A stretch of 64,000 bases of DNA from an uncultured Pontibacter sp. GTDB lineage: Bacteria; Bacteroidota; Bacteroidia; Cytophagales; Hymenobacteraceae. A program made the position numbers and the translations under genes. The notes under the pieces are model-generated. The model ran no database searches, was not told the origin of the DNA, and was given only the letters and a program-made list of their open reading frames with translations. Shown piece after piece: positions 37,647 to 46,847 of this stretch; the stretch's first letter is position 1, and the number at the start of each line of letters is the position of its first letter. Where the stretch lies: the NCBI GenBank assembly GCA_947499125.1, contig CANMMP010000004.1, positions 343,485 to 407,484 on the forward strand, in the 5' to 3' direction.

Positions 37647-39146
37647 TTAGGTGCGGTTCTTACGCCAGTTTGATACTTTCGGAGTATTTGCATCCGAACC
37701 GTTATCAGAAATTGCCGGCTTTTGTTTTTGAAGCAGTGTAGCTGCAAGTACGGCTGCTATACTTTCTTCTTCCTGGGTGGTATCAGGTTTTAAGTCCTCA
37801 GGAGTAAAGTAGCGTTCAATAAATTTGGTGTCAAAGTTACCTCTCACAAAAGCTTCATGCTGCAGCACATATTTACCGAAAGGCAATGTCGTTTCGATAC
37901 CTGTGATCTGGTACTCGTCTATGGCACGCAGCATCTTGGAAATAGCCTCTTCACGGTCTTTACCGAAAGTTACCAGCTTCGCGATCATCGGGTCGTAATA
38001 GATCGGAATATCCATGCCCTGTTCGAAGCCATCATCTACACGCACACCTAAACCTTGCGGACGTTTATAGGTTTCCAGTTTACCGATGTCTGGCAGGAAG
38101 TTATTTGCCGGGTCTTCGGCATATACACGTAGCTCCAATGAGTGTCCGTTTATAGTCAGGTCTTCTTGTCCAAAACTTAGTGCTTTTCCTTCAGCTATCT
38201 GTATCTGCTCTCTAACCAGGTCAAGGCCGGTGATCTGTTCTGTAACCGGGTGCTCTACCTGCAGGCGTGTGTTCATCTCCAGGAAATAGAAGTTCAGGTT
38301 CTCATCTACAAGAAACTCAACTGTACCAGCTCCAACATAATCGCAAGCTTTTGCCACATTTACGGCACAACGGCCCATCTCATCACGCAATTCCGGGGTG
38401 AGCACAGCCGAAGGAGCTTCTTCGATCACTTTCTGGTGACGGCGCTGAATCGAGCATTCCCGCTCAAAAAGGTGAACTATATTGCCATGTGTATCACCAA
38501 GAACCTGTATCTCGATGTGACGTGGGGAACCAATGTACTTTTCTATAAATACAGAGCCATCGCCAAAGGCTGAAGTAGCTTCGCTCACGGCAAGTTGCAT
38601 CTGTTCTTCAAAAACCTCCACGCTATCCACTACGCGCATACCTTTACCACCACCACCGGCACTTGCTTTTATCAGTATCGGGAAACCAATGTTCTGTGCG
38701 ATCTTTTTAGCTTCTTCCACATCTGTAATAGCATATTCGGTGCCCGGAACCATAGGTATGTTATACTTTGCTACCGCAGCTTTAGCGGCCAGTTTACTAC
38801 CCATCAGTTCTATGGCTTCCGGAGACGGACCTATAAATATAATTCCGGCATCCGTTACAGCTTTTGCAAAGCCTGCATTCTCTGATAAAAAACCATAACC
38901 CGGGTGTATTGCATCAACATTAAGTTTTTTGCAGACATCTATAATTACATCGCCGCGCAGGTATGATTCGTTAGACTTTGGTCCGCCAACACAAACAGCC
39001 TCATCAGCAAAACGCACATGCAGGGCGTTGCGGTCGGCCTCGCTATAAATAGCTACTGTACTGATACCCATTTCTTTAGCTGTACGCATTACACGCAGGG
39101 CAATTTCACCACGGTTGGCAACCAGAATCTTCTTTATTTTTTTCAT
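37647..39146 (-). CDS. accC: Biotin carboxylase subunit of an acyl-CoA carboxylase
   Basis: 499 residues from ATG 39146 (MKKIKKILVANRGEIA). ATP-grasp enzyme with KASAGGGGKGMRVV (ATP loop), EMNTRLQVEHPVTE (catalytic Glu/Arg) and GYGFLSENAGFA near the biotin site. It carboxylates biotin on a carrier protein with bicarbonate and ATP. E. coli AccC is about 450 residues; the extra 45-50 C-terminal residues are disordered (ending NWRKNRT). No carrier or carboxyltransferase gene is adjacent, so acetyl-CoA versus propionyl-CoA carboxylase cannot be decided from context. Confidence 0.9.
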   Translation of the reverse strand: MKKIKKILVANRGEIALRVMRTAKEMGISTVAIYSEADRNALHVRFADEAVCVGGPKSNESYLRGDVIIDVCKKLNVDAIHPGYGFLSENAGFAKAVTDAGIIFIGPSPEAIELMGSKLAAKAAVAKYNIPMVPGTEYAITDVEEAKKIAQNIGFPILIKASAGGGGKGMRVVDSVEVFEEQMQLAVSEATSAFGDGSVFIEKYIGSPRHIEIQVLGDTHGNIVHLFERECSIQRRHQKVIEEAPSAVLTPELRDEMGRCAVNVAKACDYVGAGTVEFLVDENLNFYFLEMNTRLQVEHPVTEQITGLDLVREQIQIAEGKALSFGQEDLTINGHSLELRVYAEDPANNFLPDIGKLETYKRPQGLGVRVDDGFEQGMDIPIYYDPMIAKLVTFGKDREEAISKMLRAIDEYQITGIETTLPFGKYVLQHEAFVRGNFDTKFIERYFTPEDLKPDTTQEEESIAAVLAATLLQKQKPAISDNGSDANTPKVSNWRKNRT

Positions 39147-39242
39147 GCAGGAGATATCGTTATTCTTACTCCAAAGAAACAGCTTTGCGGCCAAACATAA
39201 AAGCCGGCATACAAAAAAGGGCAGGAGCAAAAGGGCTATACA

Positions 39243-39273
39243 TTGTAATTGACATCACAAAAATGTAAATTTG
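39243..39273 (+). promoter_or_regulatory. Bacteroidota-type promoter of the alpha-oxoamine synthase gene
   Basis: TTG (39243-39245), 20 nt, TAAATTTG (39266-39273), a full match. It places transcription start near 39278 and so supports ATG 39297; an in-frame ATG at 39249 lies inside the promoter. Confidence 0.78.
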
Positions 39274-39296
39274 CGCTGCTTTATGCAAAAATTCGT

Positions 39297-40595
39297 ATGA
39301 ATGCATATAAAGCACAATTAGATAGAAAATATCCCGATAACTTAATTATTACTAAAGTGGATTTATTTGAAAAATTGCTGACCAACAGAGGTCCATTAGG
39401 TAGCCACTCTCATTATGCGCATGGTTACTTTACTTTTCCTAAACTGGAAGGGGAGATCGCTCCGCGCATGAAGTTCAGAGGCAAAGAGGTCCTGACCTGG
39501 AGCTTAAATAACTACCTGGGGCTTGCTAATCACCCTGAAGTGCGTAAGGCAGATGCCGATGCAGCAGCAGAGTGGGGCATGGCTACTCCGATGGGCGCCC
39601 GTATTATGTCGGGTAACACCAATTACCACGAGAAACTGGAAGCAGAACTGGCTGAGTTTGTTCAGAAGCCGGATGCGATGCTTTTAAACTTTGGTTATCA
39701 GGGAGTGCTATCTATTATTGATGCTTTAGTAGACCGCCACGATGTCATCGTATATGATGCCGAATCGCATGCCTGTATAATTGATGGCCTGCGTCTGCAC
39801 CAGGGCAAGCGCTTTGTGTTTGCGCACAACGATATGGCAAGCCTTGAGAAGCAGTTGGAGCGTGCTACACGCTGGACTGAAAACACAGGTGGTGCTATAC
39901 TTGTGATCACGGAAGGTGTATTCGGAATGTCGGGTAACCTGGGCAGCCTGGATAAAGTAGTTGCGCTGAAAGAGAAATTCCAGTTCCGTTTATTTGTTGA
40001 TGATGCGCATGGTTTCGGTACTATGGGTAAGACCGGTGCCGGTACTGGTGAGCATTTAAATTGCCAGGATGGTATAGATGTATACTTCTCTACGTTCGCT
40101 AAGTCTATGGCCAGCATTGGTGCCTTTGTGGCTGCCGATGAACAGGTAGTTGAGTATCTTCGCTACAACATGCGTTCTCAGATCTTTGCAAAGTCGTTGC
40201 CGATGCCGTTGGTAATTGGTGCTATGAAGCGTTTAGAATTACTGCGTACGCAGCCTCAGTTAAAAGAGCAACTATGGACAGTTGTAGATGCGCTTCAGTC
40301 TGGTTTACGTGAGAAAGGCTTCAATATCGGTACAACTACTTCGCCTGTAACTCCGGTATTCCTTAACGGTCAGATTCCGGATGCAACGCAGCTTACACTT
40401 GACCTGCGCGAGAACTTCAACATTTTCTGCTCTATCGTGGTGTACCCGGTAGTACCAAAAGATGTGATCATGTTGCGTCTTATCCCGACTGCAGCCCACT
40501 CGCTGGACGATGTGAAGGAGACGATCGACGCTTTCGAAAAAATTGCACAAAAATTGGATAAGGGTCTGTATTCCGCATCGCCGGTTACTGCTTAG
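39297..40595 (+). CDS. Alpha-oxoamine synthase family PLP enzyme (candidate sphingolipid or sulfonolipid acyltransferase)
   Basis: 432 residues. Fold-type I PLP enzyme of the KBL/BioF/SPT family: LNNYLGLANHPEV, GARIMSGNTNYHEKLE, DAESHACIIDGLR, DDAHGFGTMGKTGAG, and the PLP lysine in STFAKSMASIGAF. Such enzymes condense an amino acid with an acyl thioester and lose CO2. The extended N-terminus with SHSHYAHGYFTFPKLEGE is unlike BioF and Kbl. No biotin genes or threonine dehydrogenase are adjacent, so lipid synthesis (serine palmitoyltransferase, or cysteate acyltransferase for capnine sulfonolipids) is more likely. The exact substrate is not resolved. Confidence 0.8.
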   Translation: MNAYKAQLDRKYPDNLIITKVDLFEKLLTNRGPLGSHSHYAHGYFTFPKLEGEIAPRMKFRGKEVLTWSLNNYLGLANHPEVRKADADAAAEWGMATPMGARIMSGNTNYHEKLEAELAEFVQKPDAMLLNFGYQGVLSIIDALVDRHDVIVYDAESHACIIDGLRLHQGKRFVFAHNDMASLEKQLERATRWTENTGGAILVITEGVFGMSGNLGSLDKVVALKEKFQFRLFVDDAHGFGTMGKTGAGTGEHLNCQDGIDVYFSTFAKSMASIGAFVAADEQVVEYLRYNMRSQIFAKSLPMPLVIGAMKRLELLRTQPQLKEQLWTVVDALQSGLREKGFNIGTTTSPVTPVFLNGQIPDATQLTLDLRENFNIFCSIVVYPVVPKDVIMLRLIPTAAHSLDDVKETIDAFEKIAQKLDKGLYSASPVTA

Positions 40596-40700
40596 TTTGC
40601 TCAGGAAGCATATATTAAATTTCCTTAATTTTTGGTTCTTATTACTAAATGTGTATATTAGAGCTGTTAAACCAATGTTTCACTATAACAAATAGCTCTA

Positions 40701-40892
40701 ATGAACAACAACTTTAGCAAACTGAGAGACCTTGTAATGTCGCTTGAAGGTGACTTCGAAAAGTTCTACGACAAAAACAACGCAGCTGCAGGTACTCGTG
40801 TACGTAAAGGCATGCAAGACCTGAAAAACATGGCTCAGGACATCCGTAAGGAAGTTCAGGACATGAAAAACAGCACTGCTGCTGGTAAATAA
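40701..40892 (+). CDS. Histone H1-like (Hc1-type) DNA-binding protein
   Basis: 63 residues, helical and highly charged, with the Bacteroidota H1-like pattern FEKFYDKNNAAAGTRVRKGM followed by a Lys-rich helix ending KNSTAAGK. It resembles the short Hc1-type histone-like proteins common in this phylum, thought to bind DNA non-specifically. Too short for a separate functional domain. It is monocistronic with a strong terminator. The DNA-binding role is inferred from family. Confidence 0.85.
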   Translation: MNNNFSKLRDLVMSLEGDFEKFYDKNNAAAGTRVRKGMQDLKNMAQDIRKEVQDMKNSTAAGK

Positions 40893-40911
40893 GCAACAGA
40901 AGTAATATCAT

Positions 40912-40951
40912 AAACAAAAAAGGTGGCCAGTTTAGGCCACCTTTTTTGTTT
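40912..40951. terminator. Bidirectional terminator between the H1-like gene and tyrS
   Basis: AAACAAAAAAGGTGGCC (40912-40928) pairs with GGCCACCTTTTTTGTTT (40935-40951), 6-nt loop. Confidence 0.9.
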
Positions 40952-40970
40952 ATAACTATCTGATAGTTAT

Positions 40971-42275
40971 TTAGTTAACTATAACTAAATAGTAATTCTT
41001 CTTTCCTTTCTGTACTACCAGGTATTTGCCCTGCAATAATTCGAAATTTACAGGCTCATCGGCACTTTGCACCTTCTCGCGGTTCACACTTACGCCTCCA
41101 TTCTTGATCATGCGCTTAGCTTCGCCTTTCGATTCGAATATCTGGCCTGATGTGGCATCCGATAACAGATCGCTTACAGTAGCAGTTGCTACATAAGTTG
41201 CCTGGCTCACTTCTATCTGGGGCACGCCTTCGAACACAGATAGCAAAATATCCTCTTTCAGGCCTTTTAAGGTCTCCAGATCGCCTTTTCCAAATAAAAT
41301 TTCTGATGCATCTACGGCACCTAAATAATCTTCTTCGGAGTGCACACGAATTGTAACATCTTTAGCTAAGGCTTTCTGTAAAACGCGTAAATGCGGAGCC
41401 TGTTTGTGCTCTTCGGTTAATTTCTCGATCTCGTCCTTCGGCAGAAGCGTAAATACCTTTATCAGTTTCTCGGTCTCTTCATCCGAGAGGTTCAGCCAGA
41501 ACTGGTAAAACTTGTAAGGCGAGGTAAGTGTAGCATCCAGCCAGATATTTCCACCTTCCGATTTGCCAAATTTAGTACCATCCGATTTTGTAACAAGTTT
41601 ACCAACCAGGGCATAAGCTTTTCCGCCATCCATTCTGCGGATAAGCTCCGTGCCGGTGGTTATGTTTCCCCACTGGTCAGAGGCACCCATCTGCAGTTTT
41701 ACTCCTTTGGTTTTATACAGATGATAGAAGTCGTACCCCTGGATAAGCTGGTAAGCGAATTCTGTATATGATAGTCCTTCTGCACGGTCGCCGTCTTCGT
41801 CAGCGCTGATACGTTTCTTAACAGAGTCTTTGGCCATCATGTAATTAACGGAGATGTGCTTACCTACTTCGCGCAAAAAGCCCAGGAAACTGAATTCTTT
41901 AAACCAATCGTAGTTGTTTACTATCTCGGCAGAGTTAGCGCCGCAATCAAAATCGAGGAATTTCTCCAGTTGTTTTCTTACACCTTCCTGGTTCGCGCGC
42001 AGGGTTGCTTCGTCCAGCAGGTTGCGTTCTGCAGATTTCCCGGATGGGTCGCCGATCATACCGGTGGCACCGCCAACTAAAGCCATTGGTTTATGGCCTG
42101 CACGTTGCAAATGCACCAGCAGCATAATAGTTGCCAGGTTACCAATATGTAGTGAGCTCGCAGTCGGGTCGAAGCCGATATAGCCGCTGGTCATTTCGGA
42201 AGCCAGTAGTTCTTCGGTGCCAGGCATGAAATCGTGGAGCATGCCTCTCCATCTCAGTTCTTCTATCAGGTTCAT
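40971..42275 (-). CDS. tyrS: Tyrosyl-tRNA synthetase
   Basis: 434 residues. Class I synthetase with the HIGH-type motif LHIGNLATI, the KMSKS-type motif KFGKSEGG, and the tyrosine-binding region [22 protein letters not shown]-terminal S4-like RNA-binding domain lies after about residue 355 ([17 protein letters not shown]). A -7 box TATATTTG lies upstream at 42301-42308. It shares a terminator with the H1-like gene. Confidence 0.95.
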   Translation of the reverse strand: MNLIEELRWRGMLHDFMPGTEELLASEMTSGYIGFDPTASSLHIGNLATIMLLVHLQRAGHKPMALVGGATGMIGDPSGKSAERNLLDEATLRANQEGVRKQLEKFLDFDCGANSAEIVNNYDWFKEFSFLGFLREVGKHISVNYMMAKDSVKKRISADEDGDRAEGLSYTEFAYQLIQGYDFYHLYKTKGVKLQMGASDQWGNITTGTELIRRMDGGKAYALVGKLVTKSDGTKFGKSEGGNIWLDATLTSPYKFYQFWLNLSDEETEKLIKVFTLLPKDEIEKLTEEHKQAPHLRVLQKALAKDVTIRVHSEEDYLGAVDASEILFGKGDLETLKGLKEDILLSVFEGVPQIEVSQATYVATATVSDLLSDATSGQIFESKGEAKRMIKNGGVSVNREKVQSADEPVNFELLQGKYLVVQKGKKNYYLVIVN

Positions 42276-42300
42276 GTATTCTATATTCGTCTATTCCCGA

Positions 42301-42308
42301 CAAATATA
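42301..42308 (-). promoter_or_regulatory. Candidate -7 element of tyrS
   Basis: TATATTTG on the minus strand, a perfect TAnnTTTG, 25 nt before the tyrS ATG. No clear TTG at -33. Confidence 0.5.
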
Positions 42309-42462
42309 AAAAAGAGTTGGCAGTATGCATGGCTAAATACCACATGGCTATCTTATAGTTTATACTTCTATAGTTGCCTCCGCTTAATCAGATTAAAATA
42401 ATATGGAATGTGAATATGAGTTAAAACCTATACAACAGGCAGCATTTTTGATGTGTATCGCT

Positions 42463-42470
42463 TAAATTTG
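42463..42470 (+). promoter_or_regulatory. Candidate -7 element of holA
   Basis: TAAATTTG, a perfect TAnnTTTG, 27 nt before the holA ATG. The nearest upstream TTG is too close to be a -33 element. Confidence 0.5.
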
Positions 42471-42497
42471 TAGTATACACTGTACATATACCTGGTT

Positions 42498-43544
42498 ATG
42501 GCCCATACTTTTGAGAGCATCCTTGATAAACTGAAAAAAAAGGAATTTGCCCCGGTTTACTTTCTGCAGGGGGAGGAGTCTTATTATATTGATGTGATCT
42601 CGGATTATATTGAAGAGCACGCCTTGCTGGAGCACGAAAAAGGGTTTAACCAGGTGGTAATGTATGGCAAAGACGTTGATGTGGCCACTATACTTTTGCA
42701 GGCTAAGCGTTTCCCGATGATGGCAGAGCGCTCGGTAGTAATTGTAAAAGAAGCCCAAAGTATAGCCGACTTCGAAAAAGAGGAAAGTATAAAACTGCTG
42801 GAAGCTTACCTGCAAAATCCGTTACCATCTACAGTGCTTGTATTCGCTTACAAGTATAAATCCCTGGATGGGCGCAAGGCTCTGGCTAAGGCTTTTTCGC
42901 AGCGGGCTGTTATGCTTACTACCAAAAAGCTTTACGATAACCAGATTCCTGCCTGGGTAACCAACTACCTGAAATCAAAGAACGTAAAAGCCACGCCACA
43001 GGCTGTGCAGCAGCTAAGCGAGTTTATAGGTTCTGACCTGAGCCGTCTTGCTAACGAAATTGATAAACTGTTACTGAGTCTAAAACCCGGACAATCTGTT
43101 GATGAAAAAGCAGTACTGGAGAATGTTGGCATTAGTAAAGAGTACAATATTTTTGAGCTGCAGGATGCCCTTATAAAACAGGATGTGCTGAAAGCCAACC
43201 GCATTGTGAATTATTTTGAAGCTAACCCCAAAAGTAACCCTGTTATACCTAATATTGGTTTGCTGTTTTCGTTGTTTACGAAGCTGCTGAGCATGCAAAG
43301 TGCTGCCGATAAGTCGGAGGCGAACATGAAGAAGCTGCTGGGCGGCCAGGCATGGAAGCTAAAAGAGTACCAGTTTGCGTTAAGATACTATACAGTGCCA
43401 AAGCTGGCCGAGATTATTAAAGCGCTACGGGAAGCAGATCTGAAGTCGAAAGGTATAACCGGAGGCGACATAAGTGAAGGAGATATTTTACGGGAAGTGA
43501 TCTATAAAATACTACACCCGGTGCCTAAAGTGATGGCTGTTTAA
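42498..43544 (+). CDS. holA: DNA polymerase III subunit delta
   Basis: 348 residues. Clamp-loader delta pattern: APVYFLQGEESYYIDVISDYI at the N-terminus, then KRFPMMAERSVVIVKEAQ, and the C-terminal domain-III segment around PNIGLLFSLFTKLLSM. It opens the beta clamp as part of the tau/gamma-delta-delta' loader. Probably monocistronic. No transmembrane segment or signal. Confidence 0.93.
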   Translation: MAHTFESILDKLKKKEFAPVYFLQGEESYYIDVISDYIEEHALLEHEKGFNQVVMYGKDVDVATILLQAKRFPMMAERSVVIVKEAQSIADFEKEESIKLLEAYLQNPLPSTVLVFAYKYKSLDGRKALAKAFSQRAVMLTTKKLYDNQIPAWVTNYLKSKNVKATPQAVQQLSEFIGSDLSRLANEIDKLLLSLKPGQSVDEKAVLENVGISKEYNIFELQDALIKQDVLKANRIVNYFEANPKSNPVIPNIGLLFSLFTKLLSMQSAADKSEANMKKLLGGQAWKLKEYQFALRYYTVPKLAEIIKALREADLKSKGITGGDISEGDILREVIYKILHPVPKVMAV

Positions 43545-43664
43545 AATTTTTAATTATTGCACAATATTTAATGCCAAGCCAGCGATGTATAGATGTAAAC
43601 CTATATTGAGACGGCATTGATCTGATTATTTAAGGATTAAGCCGGTCAGAACGGCAAAATTTAG

Positions 43665-43672
43665 TAACTTTG
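43665..43672 (+). promoter_or_regulatory. Candidate -7 element of the TPR-Ton cluster
   Basis: TAACTTTG, a perfect TAnnTTTG, about 90 nt upstream of the first gene of the cluster. No TTG at -33. The leader it would produce contains a terminator-like hairpin at 43720-43752. Confidence 0.5.
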
Positions 43673-43719
43673 AATGAGGCGGTTCTATAGGTCGCCTGAT
43701 TATACTTTACCGGAAAAAG

Positions 43720-43756
43720 AAACGACTCAGCCTGGTTATAGCCGGGCCGTTTTATA
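43720..43756 (+). promoter_or_regulatory. Leader hairpin before the TPR-Ton cluster
   Basis: GCCTGG (43730-43735) pairs with CCGGGC (43742-43747), one G-U pair, 6-nt loop. AAACG (43720-43724) pairs with CGTTT (43748-43752) across a 5-nt bulge, followed by a short U-rich stretch; the ATG is 12 nt further on. Could be an attenuator, or an RNA structure over the ribosome-binding region. Significance uncertain. Confidence 0.4.
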
Positions 43757-43763
43757 GATAACT

Positions 43764-46700
43764 ATGAAGATAGCGTACAAATTAGCACTGGCTTCGGTAC
43801 TTGCCGGTAGCACGCAGGTGGTAGTAGCCCAGCACACGCAGGTATTCACTTCCAAAGACAAACACTTTCAGGAAGGATTAGAGCTTTTTGACCGTGCCAA
43901 GTATGGCGCTGCCCAGGAAGCTTTCCGCAAATACATTGAGCTGATAGGTGATAATGCCAAAACAGCCGATGCGCAATACTACTATGCCCTGAGCGGTTTA
44001 TACTTGTTGCATCCCGATGCAGAGCAACTTATTCTGAACTTTGCCAAAAATTACCCGGCTCACCCTAAAACGGCGCTGGCTAACTACGAACTTGGCTTAT
44101 ACTATTTCGAGCAGAAGGACTATAAAAAAGTAGTGGACTTGCTGAAGCAGGCTCCGACACACCTGCTAAGTATAAACCAGAACAAAGAGCTTGAGTTTAA
44201 GCTGGGCTATTCGTACTTCGCGACAAAGGATTTTGATAACGCGAAAATCTACTTCGATAAAAATAAAACGAACGGCTTCCGGGAAGATACTCATCGCTTT
44301 GCTTATGCATCCAACTACTATGCTGGCTATATAGCTTACCGTAACGGCGATTATGCCGCTGCCAAAGAAGATCTAAAAATAGCTGAAAAGAACGATGCTT
44401 ACTCCCAGATCGTGCCTTACATGATCACGGAAATTCTCTATAAAGAGAACGATGTATATGAGGTGATCCGGTATGGTGAGGAAGCTTTAGCCAAAACACC
44501 TAAGGTGCAGCAGGCAGATGAGATCGCCCTTTTAGTTGGTGATGCTTACTACCAGCGTGCCGATTATAAAACAGCTGACAAGTATTTCGACCAGTATGCT
44601 GCCGGTAAAAAATCGCTGGACCCGGTGGTGCAGTATAAAATTGGTATAACAGACTATAAGAACAACAACTATAAAGATGCGATTGTAAACTTTAAAGCTG
44701 TTGCGCTTAAAAAAGATGCCCTTGGCCAGAATGCCGCTTACTACCTGGGCTTAAGCTACCTGCGCGAAAACAATAAGCAGTTTGCCTTAACCGCTTTCGA
44801 TCAGGCCCGCAAAAACGAGCACGATAAAGATGTTACCGAAGAAGCTACTTTAAAGTATGCCCAGGTAAACTATGAGTTGGGCAATTACCGCGAAGTTATT
44901 AACTCGCTGGCAACTTTTAACGAAAGTTTCCCTGACTCGGACCAGGCCAGCGAAGCGGACAACCTGCTGAGCGAAGCTTATTTCAGCTCAAACAATTACC
45001 CGGAAGCTATTCGCCACATCGAAAGCATGCCGAAGAAGAGCTGGAAGATCTTACAGACCTATCAGCGTGTAACTTACCTGCATGGTGTTAACCTGTTTAA
45101 TGAAGCTAAATTCCCCGCTTCGGTTGCCATGCTCGATAAGTCGTTGCAGTACCCATACGATAAGGAAATTACTGCCGCCACTCATTTTGTAAAAGGTGAG
45201 GCTTATTCGGTAGGGCAGCGTTACAACGATGCTATCAATAGCTACGCCGCCGTTTTCAGAAATACCTCAGCCGGACAGTCTGATTATTATCTGAAGTCGC
45301 GCTATGGTATTGGTTATGCTTACTATAACACCAAACAGTACGATAAAGCGCTTCCGCATTTCAGGTCTTATGTTGATGGTACTTCGCCGTCTAACCCGAA
45401 CCATTATGATGCCATGCTGCGTTTGGCGGACCTGTATTATGTAAGCAAAAACTACCAGCAGGCGCAAGGTCTTTATGATAAAGTAATTGCTTCCAACTCG
45501 CCGGATAAAGATTATGCTATGTTTCAGCGTGGTGTACTGGCAGGTATAACCGGCAACAAAGCAGCAGCAGACCAAAGCTTAAAATCTGTAATAAACGAAT
45601 TCCCTAAATCGAGATATGCAGATGATGCCCAGTACCAGGCAGCTGTTCTTGATTTTGAAGCCGGCAGCTATGCGCAGGCAATTGAAGGCTTTACCAAACT
45701 CATAAACTCATCCACCAGCAGCCTGATACCAAATGCGTTGCATAAGCGTGGCCAGGCATACGCCAACCAGGGTAAACATAACGAGGCTATTGTAGATTAT
45801 AAGCGCGTGTTAGATGATTATCCGTCTGCTAAAATTGCAAGTGGTGCACTTTATAGTTTACAGGAGTCGTTGGCAGCGCAAAACCGTAGCGAAGAGTTTG
45901 ACGGTTACCTGGCCAAGTATAAAGTTAATAACCCGGAAAGCACAGCTCTGGAAAGCATTGAGTTCGAGGCAGCTAAAACATTATACTTTAACGAGAAATA
46001 CGACCAGGCTATAGTTAAACTGGAGGCTTACCTTACAGCTTATCCGAAGAGCCCTTATGTGTTTGATGCGCGTTACTTCCTGGCAGACTCTTATATGCGC
46101 CAGAACCAGAACCAGCGTGGCCTGCAGCGCATGAAAGAGGTTATTGCTGAAAACAAGTCGTCTTACGTGAACCGTGCCATACAGAAAGTGGCCGACCAGG
46201 AGTTTGCAGCTAAGAACTATACAGAAGCTATTAAATATTACAGCCAGCTACGCGATATGGCAGCTAACCGCAAAGAGCAACAAAATGCCCTGACCGGTTT
46301 AATGATGAGCTACTACAATACCGGCGATTTTGCAGGCAGTAAGCGAATTGCCAGCGAACTTATCAGCCAGGGTAATGCTGCGCTTAACGCTTATAACACG
46401 GCCCTTTTATTCAAAGCTAAATCTACTTACGGACAAGGCGACATGAACCAGGCCCTGAAAGAGTTCCGGGATGCCGCCGCTGCAGCAGCAGATGTGCACG
46501 GTGCCGAAGCGCATTATATGGTAGCCGAGATATTGTATAAGCAGAAAAAGTATAAAGAAGCCCTTGACGAAGCCTTTGCTTTTGGCAACAAGTTCTCGGC
46601 CCACGATTACTGGCTGGGCAGAACTTTCCTGCTGATCGCGGATATCTATACGGCACAGAACGAATTGTTCCAGGCAAAAGCTACGCTGAATTCTATTATC

Positions 46701-46814
46701 GAGGGCTCGCCGGTAGAGGAGATCGTAACCGAAGCAAGACAAAAGCTACAGAAGCTGAATGGCGGAACTGGTGCTGATACCACCAACGTAGATAATGGCT
46801 CGGAGCCAAAATAA
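43764..46814 (+). CDS. Large periplasmic TPR-repeat protein of the Ton-like cluster
   Basis: 1016 residues, signal peptide ending VVVAQ (about residue 23). Almost the entire chain is TPR/Sel1-like helical hairpins, e.g. FDRAKYGAAQEAFRKYIELI, ALANYELGLYYFEQKDYKKV and ALHKRGQAYANQGKHNEAIV, about 20-25 units, with a low-complexity tail ending DNGSEPK. It resembles a greatly enlarged YbgF/CpoB, the TPR protein of Tol-Pal. It begins a run of co-directional genes (barrel, HU-SPOR, ExbB, ExbD, TonB), so it is probably the periplasmic scaffold of that assembly. Role inferred from context. Confidence 0.85.
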   Translation: MKIAYKLALASVLAGSTQVVVAQHTQVFTSKDKHFQEGLELFDRAKYGAAQEAFRKYIELIGDNAKTADAQYYYALSGLYLLHPDAEQLILNFAKNYPAHPKTALANYELGLYYFEQKDYKKVVDLLKQAPTHLLSINQNKELEFKLGYSYFATKDFDNAKIYFDKNKTNGFREDTHRFAYASNYYAGYIAYRNGDYAAAKEDLKIAEKNDAYSQIVPYMITEILYKENDVYEVIRYGEEALAKTPKVQQADEIALLVGDAYYQRADYKTADKYFDQYAAGKKSLDPVVQYKIGITDYKNNNYKDAIVNFKAVALKKDALGQNAAYYLGLSYLRENNKQFALTAFDQARKNEHDKDVTEEATLKYAQVNYELGNYREVINSLATFNESFPDSDQASEADNLLSEAYFSSNNYPEAIRHIESMPKKSWKILQTYQRVTYLHGVNLFNEAKFPASVAMLDKSLQYPYDKEITAATHFVKGEAYSVGQRYNDAINSYAAVFRNTSAGQSDYYLKSRYGIGYAYYNTKQYDKALPHFRSYVDGTSPSNPNHYDAMLRLADLYYVSKNYQQAQGLYDKVIASNSPDKDYAMFQRGVLAGITGNKAAADQSLKSVINEFPKSRYADDAQYQAAVLDFEAGSYAQAIEGFTKLINSSTSSLIPNALHKRGQAYANQGKHNEAIVDYKRVLDDYPSAKIASGALYSLQESLAAQNRSEEFDGYLAKYKVNNPESTALESIEFEAAKTLYFNEKYDQAIVKLEAYLTAYPKSPYVFDARYFLADSYMRQNQNQRGLQRMKEVIAENKSSYVNRAIQKVADQEFAAKNYTEAIKYYSQLRDMAANRKEQQNALTGLMMSYYNTGDFAGSKRIASELISQGNAALNAYNTALLFKAKSTYGQGDMNQALKEFRDAAAAAADVHGAEAHYMVAEILYKQKKYKEALDEAFAFGNKFSAHDYWLGRTFLLIADIYTAQNELFQAKATLNSIIEGSPVEEIVTEARQKLQKLNGGTGADTTNVDNGSEPK

Positions 46815-46847
46815 TAACATACAGTATAATAGCAGAGAAGCATTCAA

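Noticed and set aside
39249..39296. ATG 39249 as start of the oxoamine synthase gene
   Set aside because: It lies inside the promoter, between the -33 and -7 elements, so it would not be in the mRNA.
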